Notes under the pieces: model-generated
The model's input: only the letters and a program-made list of their open reading frames with translations
Database searches by the model: none
What the model was told of the DNA's origin: nothing
Part shown: positions 52,918-61,361 of the stretch, piece after piece
How positions within the stretch are numbered: the stretch's first letter is position 1
Layout: the number at the start of each line of letters is the position of its first letter
DNA from: Flavobacterium sp. DG2-3
GTDB taxonomy: Bacteria; Bacteroidota; Bacteroidia; Flavobacteriales; Flavobacteriaceae
Direction of reading: 5' to 3'
Assembly: GCF_030730925.1 (NCBI RefSeq)
Contig: NZ_JAVAMB010000022.1
Span: 1 to 64,000, forward strand
DNA length: 64,000 nucleotides
Program-made: the position numbers and the translations under genes

Positions 52918-53439
52918 ATGAATACTCTAAAAATAACCAAAGCAACAATTGATGACGTTTTAAAACTTCAATCAATTGGCAAACAAACTTTTTCTGAAAC
53001 CTTTGCTGATGTAAACAGCGAAGAAAACATGAATAAATATTTGGATGAAAGCTTCGCTACAGCAAAACTAACTGCTGAATTGAAGAATACATCTTCCTAC
53101 TTTTATCTTGCTATTTTAGACGAAAAAGTAGTGGGATATTTGAAATTGAATACTGGAAACGCACAAACAGAAAAGGAAGATTTAAACGCCTTAGAAATTG
53201 AACGTATTTATGTAGCCAAAGAATTTCACGGCAAAAAAGTCGCGCAGGCTTTGTATGCAAAAGCAGAAAAAATCGCTACAGAAATAAAAGCTTCATACAT
53301 GTGGCTAGGCGTTTGGGAAAAGAATTTCAGAGCGGTTAGTTTTTATACTAAAAATGGTTTTGTGCAATTTGACACGCATATTTTTAGATTAGGAGACGAC
53401 GAGCAAACCGATTTAATGATGAAAAAAGTATTGATTTAA
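52918..53439 (+). CDS. GNAT-family N-acetyltransferase
   Basis: This 173-aa protein shows the GNAT fold. The N-terminal strand and helix (LKITKATIDDVLKLQSIGKQ) are followed by central strands (YFYLAILDEKVVGYLKLNTG) and the acetyl-CoA pyrophosphate loop EFHGKKVAQALYAKAEKIA (about 103-121). WLGVWEKNFRAVSFYTKNGF follows near the end, as in spermidine/PaiA-like enzymes. It could acetylate a polyamine or amine; the substrate is not decided. The stop is one base before the EamA start, so the two are translationally linked. Confidence 0.88.
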   Translation: MNTLKITKATIDDVLKLQSIGKQTFSETFADVNSEENMNKYLDESFATAKLTAELKNTSSYFYLAILDEKVVGYLKLNTGNAQTEKEDLNALEIERIYVAKEFHGKKVAQALYAKAEKIATEIKASYMWLGVWEKNFRAVSFYTKNGFVQFDTHIFRLGDDEQTDLMMKKVLI

Positions 53440-53440
53440 A

Positions 53441-54319
53441 ATGGAAAGAAGACAGCTTTTATTGTTTTTACTAATTCTTGGCACAGCATTTTGGGGAGTT
53501 TCTTACTCGGTTACCAAAATGGCTATAGGCGATTATTCGCTTAACATTTTTTTATTTTACCGTTTCCTTCTAGCTGTAGTGGTATTAAGCATTGTTTTTT
53601 GGAAATACGTTAAAGACATCAATCGAGAAGCGATTAAGACAGGTTTTGTGCTTGCTGTTCCTATGTTTTTAGGGATTCAGTTACAGACTACGGCACTCAA
53701 ATACACTGATGCTTCACAATGTTCTTTCATCGCGGGATTGACGGTAATTATTATTCCGATGCTGAAATTAGCGGTTTACAGAACTAATACGCCTTTAAAA
53801 ATCTGGATTGCAGCTCTGACTGCTTTAACAGGATTATTTATTATTGCTATAACAGATAAATTTACCATCAATATTGGCGATTTATTTACAATCTCTGGCG
53901 CTTTTGCTTTTGCCGTTTATTTAATTTCGGTAGAAAAACACTCGGCTGCCAAGAATCTGTTGTATTCTATTGTTCCTATGTTTGCGTTTTGCGCTTTATT
54001 TACTTTTTGTATCGCGCTGACTGATTCGCAAGCTGTTTGGTTCCCTAAAAACGATACGTTTTGGCTTGGTGCCGTTTATTGCGCTTTGTTTTCTACGGCT
54101 TTTATGTATACGGTTTCCAATATTTCGCAACGTTATTTATCAGCAGAACGTGTAGCGGTTATCTATTTGTTTGAGCCTGTTTTTGGTGCAATTGGGGCTT
54201 TTTTTATTTTGGGAGAAAATCTTTCGTGGCGCTTGCTTTTGGGCGGAACTTTGATTTTTTCGGCAACTATTATTTCAGAAGTGAATTTTAAAAACCGAAA
54301 GATTAAAACTGTTGAGTAA
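53441..54319 (+). CDS. EamA/DMT-family exporter
   Basis: This 292-aa inner-membrane protein has ten predicted helices in two EamA repeats. The first starts LLLFLLILGTAFWGVSYSVT; the second includes LFSTAFMYTVSNISQRYLSA, ERVAVIYLFEPVFGAIGAFF. Family members (RhaT, YdcZ-like, PecM) export amino acids, nucleosides or other metabolites by proton antiport. Coupling to an acetyltransferase suggests export or detoxification of the same small amine, but the substrate is unknown. Confidence 0.88.
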   Translation: MERRQLLLFLLILGTAFWGVSYSVTKMAIGDYSLNIFLFYRFLLAVVVLSIVFWKYVKDINREAIKTGFVLAVPMFLGIQLQTTALKYTDASQCSFIAGLTVIIIPMLKLAVYRTNTPLKIWIAALTALTGLFIIAITDKFTINIGDLFTISGAFAFAVYLISVEKHSAAKNLLYSIVPMFAFCALFTFCIALTDSQAVWFPKNDTFWLGAVYCALFSTAFMYTVSNISQRYLSAERVAVIYLFEPVFGAIGAFFILGENLSWRLLLGGTLIFSATIISEVNFKNRKIKTVE

Positions 54320-54344
54320 AAAATTGATTTGTTTAGAAATTGTT

Positions 54345-54395
54345 TCACGCTCCCGATAGCTATCGGGATTAAAAAGATTTCAGCAGATAAAATTA
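54345..54395. repeat. Palindrome CCCGATAGCTATCGGG with flanking repeat words
   Basis: The perfect 16-bp palindrome is at 54352-54367, preceded by TTTCACGCT and followed by ATTAAAAAGATTTCAGCAGAT. It is the same composite as at 8910 (opposite orientation) and 50345. It may also terminate the EamA transcript. Confidence 0.6.
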
Positions 54396-54407
54396 GATTT
54401 TTAATCA

Positions 54408-54622
54408 TTTTTAAACACATAGAAACATAGTTTACTGGACCTACTAAAGTCTCCCAAAGTTAACTTTGGGCTATATTCTATGCGGTATGTGTAAACTTTG
54501 TCAAAGGTTGAAACTTTGACAAAGTTCTAACGTATCGCCAACTACAGCTATGTGTTAGAAACTAGTTTCTTTCAATTCCCTTTCTGAGAGAGAAAAAATC
54601 TATGTTTCTATGTGTTTAAAAA
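54408..54622. repeat. Complete MITE-like element (copy a, 215 bp)
   Basis: Perfect 23-bp terminal inverted repeats lie at 54408-54430 (TTTTTAAACACATAGAAACA and three more bases) and 54600-54622. Inside are a near-perfect copy of the AACTTTGTCAAA palindrome (54494-54526), CTATGTGTTAGAAACTAGTT and a CCCAAAGTTAACTTTGGG palindrome. There is no frame and no obvious target duplication. It is the best-preserved member of the family. Confidence 0.75.
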
Positions 54623-54692
54623 ATCTATTCTCTATTTTCATAAAATAAAAAACCCCATCAATGTTTGTCTTGATAGAGTTTCTTTAAAATCT

Positions 54693-56966
54693 TTAAATTG
54701 GCAAAAGTGTATCCTCAGAATCACAAGGAAAATAAATTATGATATTGGTACCTTGATCTGGTTTTCCTTCTGCGCGAATATCTCCTCCAATAGTCTGCAT
54801 AATTTTTTTGCAAAGTGCCAAACCAATACCTGAACCAGTGTAATGCTCCTGTGTGTGAAGTCTGGTAAAAACTTTAAAAATAGATTCTGCATATTGCTGT
54901 TCAAAACCGATTCCGTTATCAGAAAAACAAACCCAGTGGCAATACACTTTATATCTATCGTGTATTATAACTGGTTCTTGAGAAGCTGTAATTTGAATTT
55001 TTAACTGTCTTTCGGCAGAAGCATATTTTATGGAATTCTGCAGAATGTTAATAAAAAGCTGACGCATTAAAAAACCAATAGCATGAACTTCTGGAAGGTT
55101 TTCATGTTCAATTAAAACATTGCTCTCAGAAATGTTTTCATGCATCTCTTTAACAGTAGATTTCAAGATTTTATTTAAATCTACTGGCTGCAATGTGTCT
55201 CTCGTATTTTTTATGCGCGTATATTTTAAAATATCTTCTAATAAACCGCTCATTCTGCTGGCAGATTTAGAAACGCGCTGCAAAGAATTCGAAATTGATT
55301 CTGTAGAAATCACATCCAGTTCTGTCAGCATTTTTGATGTAATCAGCTGTATTTTGCGCAATGGTTCCTGCAAATCGTGCGTACTAATCCAGTTAATGTT
55401 TTCGAGTTCAGAATTTGTTTCTTTTAATATTTCGCTCTGGTTGCGGTATTTTTCCTCTTCTTCACTCAACATAATCAAAATAAGCTGATTGTGTAAAGTA
55501 TGGGCATATTGAACCGCAGCATTAATTTCGTACGGTTTCCACGGACTGCTTTGATTTTTTACAATCTGTTTCCAAATGTCAAAAGAATTTCTTGGATGAA
55601 GTCCATTAGCATCTTTAATAATACTTTTTTCAGGATCGCCTCCCCAATTAATTTCTGAAATGGTTTCGGGTCTGTACCAGATAATATGATCATTATTTCC
55701 AACAGAATGATAAATTATCCCTGCAACCGACGAATTATTAGCTATTTCAGGAAAAAAATCAATGAGTTTATTGGTAGAAAAAGTCTCATTATTAAGAGCC
55801 TGAATCTCTTCTAACAGATTGATAATCTGCTCATCTGAAGGCACTAATCCATTTTTATAAATTTTGTCTCTGGAAACAATAGATACACCCGCCGCATTAC
55901 ATAGCTCCAATAGTTGGGGTACTTTAACAATGGTTTCTAATGCCTGTTGCGAAATTTCAAAATCTTTTGCCGTTATATGTTCCAGTGCCAGAATTGTTTT
56001 TTGGGCACTAACATTCTCATCATTCGATTGTCTAATATCAATTTGAGAAGTGATAAACTGACCCTGCAATTTTGCAGCTAATCGAATTTCTGGCGAAATA
56101 TTTTTTTCAGAATAATGATGACAGGCTATCAATCCCCACAATTTTCCGTGATGGATTAGCGAGATTGTAAGTGTGGCACCAACGCCCATATTTTTTAAAT
56201 ACTCCACATGAATTGGTGATGTACTTCTGAGGATAGAAAGACTTAAATCTAAATTTTTCCCTTCTTTATCATCTACAGTAAAAATCGGTACTGGCTCATA
56301 ATTGATATCTACAATAAGCCTAAGCTCGTTTTTGATATATAATTCTCTGGCCTGCGCCGGAATATCGGTATGTGGGTAATGAAGTCCTAAAAACGGCTCT
56401 AAATCTTCTCTGCAATCTTCTGCAAAAACTTCTCCGTTATATTGTTCGTCAAAACGATAAATCATTACACGGTCATAACCCGTTATTTCTCGTGTTCCCT
56501 GTGCTACAAGTGCGCACAACTCTTTTAGCGATTCAGTTTTGTTCATTTGGCTAACAAACTGAATCGTCTGTTTGTACACATCGGCTAGTTTTTCTTTATC
56601 GGGAAAAAGAGCTTCGGCTTCTAAAATGTACGTTTCGCCGCTTTTATGTATGTTGATTTGAAATAGCTTTCCGAGCAAATCTATTTCAAGAGGAAAAGCA
56701 TCTTTAATTTCATCGCCATTGATATAGTCTGAGATTTCTTCCTGACAAGTTGTACTAAAAATGGCTGCAAAAGGCTTGCCTAAAACCTGCGTGTGAACCA
56801 AATCAAAAAAGGAGGAAATATTTTCTGTACAAAAATCAATAATCCATCCTGAGGTAATTCCCAACAAAAAGCCATGAGGCTGAATTTTTCCAGGTATATG
56901 TATGGGCTCGTTTTCACAATTGTCTAAAGTAACAAGATCCCTGTTAACTATATCTTTAATCTTCAT
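54693..56966 (-). CDS. bphP: Bacteriophytochrome histidine kinase
   Basis: This 757-aa red/far-red light sensor starts at ATG 56966, because the biliverdin-binding Cys17 (DNCENEPIHIPGKIQPHG) must sit near the N-terminus and bphO ends just before. Its order is PAS (about 10-120) and GAF with the chromophore motif YPHTDIPAQARELY and SPIHVEYLKNMGVGATLTIS. PHY follows with the tongue motif PRNSFDIW, then HisKA (HDLQEPLRKIQLITSKM) and HATPase (NILQNSIKYA, FSDNGIGFEQQ, GSGIGLALCKKIM). There is no attached receiver domain and no response regulator gene adjacent. Cytosolic. Confidence 0.93.
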   Translation of the reverse strand: MKIKDIVNRDLVTLDNCENEPIHIPGKIQPHGFLLGITSGWIIDFCTENISSFFDLVHTQVLGKPFAAIFSTTCQEEISDYINGDEIKDAFPLEIDLLGKLFQINIHKSGETYILEAEALFPDKEKLADVYKQTIQFVSQMNKTESLKELCALVAQGTREITGYDRVMIYRFDEQYNGEVFAEDCREDLEPFLGLHYPHTDIPAQARELYIKNELRLIVDINYEPVPIFTVDDKEGKNLDLSLSILRSTSPIHVEYLKNMGVGATLTISLIHHGKLWGLIACHHYSEKNISPEIRLAAKLQGQFITSQIDIRQSNDENVSAQKTILALEHITAKDFEISQQALETIVKVPQLLELCNAAGVSIVSRDKIYKNGLVPSDEQIINLLEEIQALNNETFSTNKLIDFFPEIANNSSVAGIIYHSVGNNDHIIWYRPETISEINWGGDPEKSIIKDANGLHPRNSFDIWKQIVKNQSSPWKPYEINAAVQYAHTLHNQLILIMLSEEEEKYRNQSEILKETNSELENINWISTHDLQEPLRKIQLITSKMLTELDVISTESISNSLQRVSKSASRMSGLLEDILKYTRIKNTRDTLQPVDLNKILKSTVKEMHENISESNVLIEHENLPEVHAIGFLMRQLFINILQNSIKYASAERQLKIQITASQEPVIIHDRYKVYCHWVCFSDNGIGFEQQYAESIFKVFTRLHTQEHYTGSGIGLALCKKIMQTIGGDIRAEGKPDQGTNIIIYFPCDSEDTLLPI

Positions 56967-56970
56967 TGTA

Positions 56971-57567
56971 TTACTTCGCTGCAAAATGATTATAAATGCT
57001 GTCAAATGCAAAAATTGCTCCTTCGATAATTTCTTCTCCACAATTGTGTTCTTGCTCATAATCTGCCAAGAAACTCAAGAAAGATTTCCAGAAGCTTCCC
57101 GTTTTGTCGCCATAGCCATTAAAATAAGAAACTCCTTGTTCTCCAGACAATTCAGGAAATTTAGATACATTCTTTAAAATAAATCTTCCGCCTAGCGTAG
57201 AACCTTCAACTACATATAAAACGCCTAAAGCAAAAGGCACTGAAGTTATTTCTTTTTGAAAAACTTTCTCAGAATTCGTTTTTTGTGCATTCAGAAAAAT
57301 AAGATCTTCTTCTATAAGATGTTTCTTTCTTCGTTGCTCTAAATCTTCTAAACGGTTAGAAAAGAAAGGAAAAATAAGTCCTTCTGTATCGTTGTGAACA
57401 TCGTGCATTAAACTCAAATAATAAGTGTAATCTTCGATCTTCATCTCTGGCGACATAATCGATTTAGATACTGGAAGTTCTTCTAATTTCTTATGAGAAT
57501 CAGCCGTTTGTGTTTTTAAATCTTGAAGAAAAGTAGAAGCTATTGTAGAAGTTGAATCTGTAATCAT
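56971..57567 (-). CDS. bphO: Heme oxygenase, biliverdin-forming (BphO)
   Basis: This 198-aa all-helical protein has the proximal heme ligand His25 (TADSHKKLEE) and the distal helix GVLYVVEGSTLGGRFI (about 116-131) typical of BphO/HemO. It opens heme to biliverdin, the chromophore of the phytochrome encoded 4 bp downstream, so the pair forms a tight bphO-bphP operon. Electrons would come from ferredoxin or flavodoxin in the cytosol. Length is normal for the family. Confidence 0.92.
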   Translation of the reverse strand: MITDSTSTIASTFLQDLKTQTADSHKKLEELPVSKSIMSPEMKIEDYTYYLSLMHDVHNDTEGLIFPFFSNRLEDLEQRRKKHLIEEDLIFLNAQKTNSEKVFQKEITSVPFALGVLYVVEGSTLGGRFILKNVSKFPELSGEQGVSYFNGYGDKTGSFWKSFLSFLADYEQEHNCGEEIIEGAIFAFDSIYNHFAAK

Positions 57568-57674
57568 GGTTGTAATATCGTTATTTTAGGAGCGTTTAAT
57601 TGGCAGCTCCTCTTCACAAATTTAAAAAAAAAATAATAGCTGTCCATAAAAACGTTTTTTTAATAGAATTTCTA

Positions 57675-59018
57675 TCAATCCTCAATCAAACAAATCTCAA
57701 AAGTTGTTTTTCCATTTTCATTTTTATGCGAAATATATCCGCCGTGCGCTTCTATGATATTTTTAGATAAAGTCAGGCCAATTCCCGCGCCTTCTGTTCG
57801 CGTGGTGAAAAAAGGAAGGAAAATTTTATCTTCAATTTCTTTTTCAATCCCTTTTCCGTTGTCGGTAATTCGAATAAAAATGCGATTGTTTTTGGCTTCC
57901 GCCGAAATCAAAATTTGCTTTAAAGCATTGTTTTCTACCGCATAAATCGAATTCGTCAATAAATTAATCAGCACTTGTTCTGTCTGCTGCGAGTCGACAT
58001 TTATCCAATAATTTTGAGCAACCGTATTGCTTACTTCAATATTATTTTTCTTAAACAGCGGACTCATAATTTGAATACCGTTTTCAATCAGTTGCTGTAG
58101 ATCTGCTTTTTCTTTTTTAGGAGACGGAAGCATCGCCAATTTTCGATAGCCTTCGACAAATTTCTGCAAATGATCGCTTCGTCTTAGCATGGTTTGCACA
58201 CTGTGTTTGATATCTTCTAAATCTTCTGTCGAAAGCGAATCTTGTTCTACTAAATCTTCGAGATTTTGGCAAATAGAACGAATTGGCGTTATAGAATTGA
58301 GCAATTCATGCGAAATCACTTTCATCAAATTAATCCACGCATCTTTCTCTTTTTTCTCTACGACATTCTGAATGGAATCTAACAGAACAATAAAATAATC
58401 CTGTCCAAAAATTTCGGTTCGCGATGCTTGCAAAACAAAAGTCTGTTTGCTCTGTTCATCAATACTAATTTCAATTGATGTTTTTATTTCATGAAAATCA
58501 TCTTCTTCAATAATTTCGCATAAAGCGGGCAGCTGATTTTTCAAATATTTCCATTTCGAAACTTTCGACACATTAAAATGACTCGAAAAATAATCATTCA
58601 TTAAAAAAATACTCCAATCGGCTTCCTGTTTCTGCAAAATAATAACGCCCGATTCGATATTGTTTAAAATCGAACGGTAAATAATATCTCTCGTAACCTG
58701 TTCATTTTGTTTACTTTTCATTGTTTCGTACAAAGTGAACAAATCATTGTATGTACTATTAAATTTATGTTTGGAAAAATCGGAACTAAAATCATCCTGC
58801 AAAATCGAAGAAATGGTTTTATTGTAAACCAAAACCAGATTGCGAACATAAAAATACATTTCGCGCGCGAGCAGAAAAACCATGCAAAGACCAAATATTC
58901 CCGTAAACAGCAAACCGATTCGGAAGAAATAAAGCGACAATTCAATGCCGATAACGATAAAAATTAATCGCAGAAAAAGAAGTTTATAAGTTTGTAAAGT
59001 CCTCAACATACTAGCCAA
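57675..59018 (-). CDS. Membrane sensor histidine kinase (NtrY/AtoS-like)
   Basis: This 447-aa protein has two closely spaced hydrophobic segments near residues 13-46 with almost no periplasmic loop, then a PAS-like linker (RDIIYRSILNNIESGVIILQ). HisKA follows with phospho-His in ISHELLNSITPIRSI (about 234-248), and the HATPase N-box (LLTNSIYAVENN), DNGKGIEKEIEDKIFLPFFT and GAGIGLTLSKNIIEAHGG. A sensor within or near the membrane is implied. It overlaps the preceding response-regulator gene by 8 bp and is certainly its partner kinase. Confidence 0.92.
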   Translation of the reverse strand: MASMLRTLQTYKLLFLRLIFIVIGIELSLYFFRIGLLFTGIFGLCMVFLLAREMYFYVRNLVLVYNKTISSILQDDFSSDFSKHKFNSTYNDLFTLYETMKSKQNEQVTRDIIYRSILNNIESGVIILQKQEADWSIFLMNDYFSSHFNVSKVSKWKYLKNQLPALCEIIEEDDFHEIKTSIEISIDEQSKQTFVLQASRTEIFGQDYFIVLLDSIQNVVEKKEKDAWINLMKVISHELLNSITPIRSICQNLEDLVEQDSLSTEDLEDIKHSVQTMLRRSDHLQKFVEGYRKLAMLPSPKKEKADLQQLIENGIQIMSPLFKKNNIEVSNTVAQNYWINVDSQQTEQVLINLLTNSIYAVENNALKQILISAEAKNNRIFIRITDNGKGIEKEIEDKIFLPFFTTRTEGAGIGLTLSKNIIEAHGGYISHKNENGKTTFEICLIED

Positions 59019-60360
59019 TATTGATATTAAATTTCTCTAAACGTCTGTACAGCGCACCTCTTGATAAGCCTAATTCTTCGGCAGTTTTACTAATATTATT
59101 ATTGTTTTTGAGAAGTGCTTTTTCCACCGCAGCTTTTTCAACAGAAGAAAGCTGAATATCATCTGCGTTTTCGTCATAAGGCGTTATGATTTCCAAATCC
59201 AAATCAGAAACGGTGATAGTATTGTTTTCGCAAAGAATAACGGCGCGTTCGATCTTATTTCCCATTTCTCGAATGTTTCCATTCCAAGCATGTTTTTCAA
59301 TTTGTTCTAAAACTTTTTTATCGAAAGTGATTTCCTCTCGGCCGTATTTTTCAATCATTTTATCTAGAAGATATTCGGCAAGCGGAATTTTATCTCCATG
59401 TCTTTCCCTTAGCGGAGGCAAAATAATTTCCATCGTATTTATGCGATAATACAAGTCTTCGCGGAAGTTTTTATCTGCAACCTCTAGTTTAAGATTCAAA
59501 TTGGTTGCCGTAATAATGCGCACATTCAGAGGTCTTACTTTCGTTTCTCCCAATCGTGTCACCGTTTTGGTTTGAATAACTTGAAGCAGTTTCGATTGCA
59601 GATGAAGCGGAACATTTCCTATTTCGTCTAAGAAAATTGTGCCATTCTGCGCCATTTCAAAACGTCCGGCCGTATCGCTTTTGGCATCGGTAAAAGCACC
59701 TTTGGCGTAACCAAACAATTCACTTTCGAAAATATTAGAATTTAAAGAACCTAAGTCCACCGCAACAAAAGGCTGATTTTTCCTTTCCGATTGTGTATGA
59801 ATATGATGCGCCAGAACAAATTTTCCTGTACCATTTTCGCCTAAAATCAAAACATTCGCATCGGTTTTTGCTACTTTATCTGCCAGAGAATAGGCTTTTT
59901 TTATTATTTCAGAATTACCAATAAAAAATTCGTCTTTTATTTCGACTTCTTTGGTTTTCTTCTGTTCTTTTCTGGCTTTATCCACGGCTTGCTTAACCGA
60001 TTCCAACAATTTTTTATTTTCCCAAGGTTTCAAAATATAATCAAAAGCGCCCGATTTTAAGCCTTCGACAGCCGTTTCTACTTTTCCAAAAGCCGTCATT
60101 AAAATCACAACTGTTTTTGGCGAAAGCGTTTTGATTTCTTTTAACAGATACAAACCTTCTCTCCCATCTTCAAAACCCAGTCTATAATTCATGTCTAATA
60201 AAACAACATCGATGGCATTTTTCGACAATAATTCGACAATATTTTTCGGATTATTGAGCGTATAAATGTTTTCAAAATACTTTTTCAGATAGACTTTTGA
60301 GGCAAAAAGTATGTCTTCCTGATCGTCGATGATTAAAATAGAGGCGTTGGTCTTTTTCAT
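59011..60360 (-). CDS. NtrC-family response regulator
   Basis: This 449-aa protein has a receiver domain with Asp12/Asp13 and phosphoacceptor Asp56 (DVVLLDMNYR). An AAA+ domain follows with Walker A GENGTGKFVL (about 178), ELFGYAKGAFTDAKSD, and Walker B IFLDEIG, then a Fis-type helix-turn-helix (NISKTAEELGLSRGALYRRL). The sigma-54 contact loop, normally GAFTGA, reads GAFTDA here, so the strength of sigma-54 interaction is open. It is cotranscribed with its kinase and divergent from an ABC transporter, with a palindromic site just upstream. Confidence 0.92.
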   Translation of the reverse strand: MKKTNASILIIDDQEDILFASKVYLKKYFENIYTLNNPKNIVELLSKNAIDVVLLDMNYRLGFEDGREGLYLLKEIKTLSPKTVVILMTAFGKVETAVEGLKSGAFDYILKPWENKKLLESVKQAVDKARKEQKKTKEVEIKDEFFIGNSEIIKKAYSLADKVAKTDANVLILGENGTGKFVLAHHIHTQSERKNQPFVAVDLGSLNSNIFESELFGYAKGAFTDAKSDTAGRFEMAQNGTIFLDEIGNVPLHLQSKLLQVIQTKTVTRLGETKVRPLNVRIITATNLNLKLEVADKNFREDLYYRINTMEIILPPLRERHGDKIPLAEYLLDKMIEKYGREEITFDKKVLEQIEKHAWNGNIREMGNKIERAVILCENNTITVSDLDLEIITPYDENADDIQLSSVEKAAVEKALLKNNNNISKTAEELGLSRGALYRRLEKFNINIG

Positions 60361-60384
60361 TATTGTTCAGTTTTGGACGAAAGG

Positions 60385-60400
60385 TGTCCATTAATGGACA
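60385..60400. promoter_or_regulatory. 16-bp palindrome TGTCCATTAATGGACA, probable regulator-binding site
   Basis: A perfect palindrome lies 25 bp upstream of the NtrC-type regulator start and about 250 bp upstream of the divergent ABC ATPase gene. That is a typical place for an enhancer site of such regulators. TTGGCACG at 60462-60469 resembles a sigma-54 -24 element reading toward the ABC genes, but the -12 part (TCACAT) is poor. Confidence 0.5.
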
Positions 60401-60646
60401 GTTCAATTTTATTTCGAAAAACAAACCCTTAAAAACAAGGCGTTTAGAAGGTTTAATTTTATTGGCACGAAAATCACATTAAAACTTGTAAATCATTAAT
60501 AATTAACAGCTTTCGGAAGTACAAATAACAAAAATAAATAACAATAATTGAAAATAATTTATCTTAATTTTCAGACTTGTTTCTTGCATTTTCCGAAGGC
60601 ATAAAAATTTTAAAAGAAAATCAATCAAAAATTAAAACAGTCAATT

Positions 60647-61357
60647 ATGATTACCATTACAAAACTTTCAAAAGTATTTAGAACTGAGGAATTAGAAACC
60701 AGCGCCTTAAGCAAAATTTCACTAACTATCAATCAAGGCGATTTTGTTTCTATTATGGGACCATCAGGAAGCGGAAAATCGACTTTATTGAATATTATCG
60801 GACTTCTTGATAGTGCTTCGAACGGAAGTTACAAACTTCTTGGCCAAGAAATGGTTGGTTTGAAAGAGAAACAAAAATCTCAGGCTAGAAAAGAAAACAT
60901 CGGATTCATCTTCCAGAATTTCAATTTAATTGATGAATTATCTGTTTTTGATAATATCGAACTGCCTTTGATTTATAATAATGTTCCTTCTGCCGAAAGA
61001 AAATCTCGTGTAAACGAAATGGCTAAAATTTTAGGAATCGCACATCGATTGAAACATTTTCCGCAGCAGCTTTCGGGTGGACAGCAGCAGCGTGTGGCCG
61101 TAGCAAGAGCTTTAATCAATAATCCGAAAATTATTTTGGCCGATGAGCCAACAGGAAATCTGGACAGCAAAAATGGTAATGAAGTAATGGAATTACTAAC
61201 CGATCTTCATGCCAGCGGATCGACGATCCTAATGGTAACGCACTCCGATTATGATGCGTCTTTTTCTCAAAAAACCATTTTTATGAAAGACGGTGCTATT
61301 CTGTCTGAAAAAGTAAATCATAAAAATGTAGATGTTTTGGTAAATTCTAAGTACTAA
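60647..61357 (+). CDS. ABC transporter ATP-binding protein (LolD/MacB type)
   Basis: This 236-aa nucleotide-binding subunit has Walker A GPSGSGKSTLLNIIG (about 38-52), the Q-loop in IGFIFQNFNLI, signature LSGGQQQRVAVARAL (about 143-157), and Walker B IILADEPTGNLDS with the H-loop VTHSD. This subfamily pairs with FtsX-like permeases that move lipoproteins, peptides or drugs from the periplasmic side without a transport tunnel. The permease gene follows after 4 bp. The divergent two-component pair probably controls both. Confidence 0.93.
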   Translation: MITITKLSKVFRTEELETSALSKISLTINQGDFVSIMGPSGSGKSTLLNIIGLLDSASNGSYKLLGQEMVGLKEKQKSQARKENIGFIFQNFNLIDELSVFDNIELPLIYNNVPSAERKSRVNEMAKILGIAHRLKHFPQQLSGGQQQRVAVARALINNPKIILADEPTGNLDSKNGNEVMELLTDLHASGSTILMVTHSDYDASFSQKTIFMKDGAILSEKVNHKNVDVLVNSKY

Positions 61358-61361
61358 AATC

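Noticed and set aside
57640..57660. A second regulator site beside bphO (GTCCAT)
   Set aside because: Only a single half-site, CTGTCCAT, is present, with no inverted partner.
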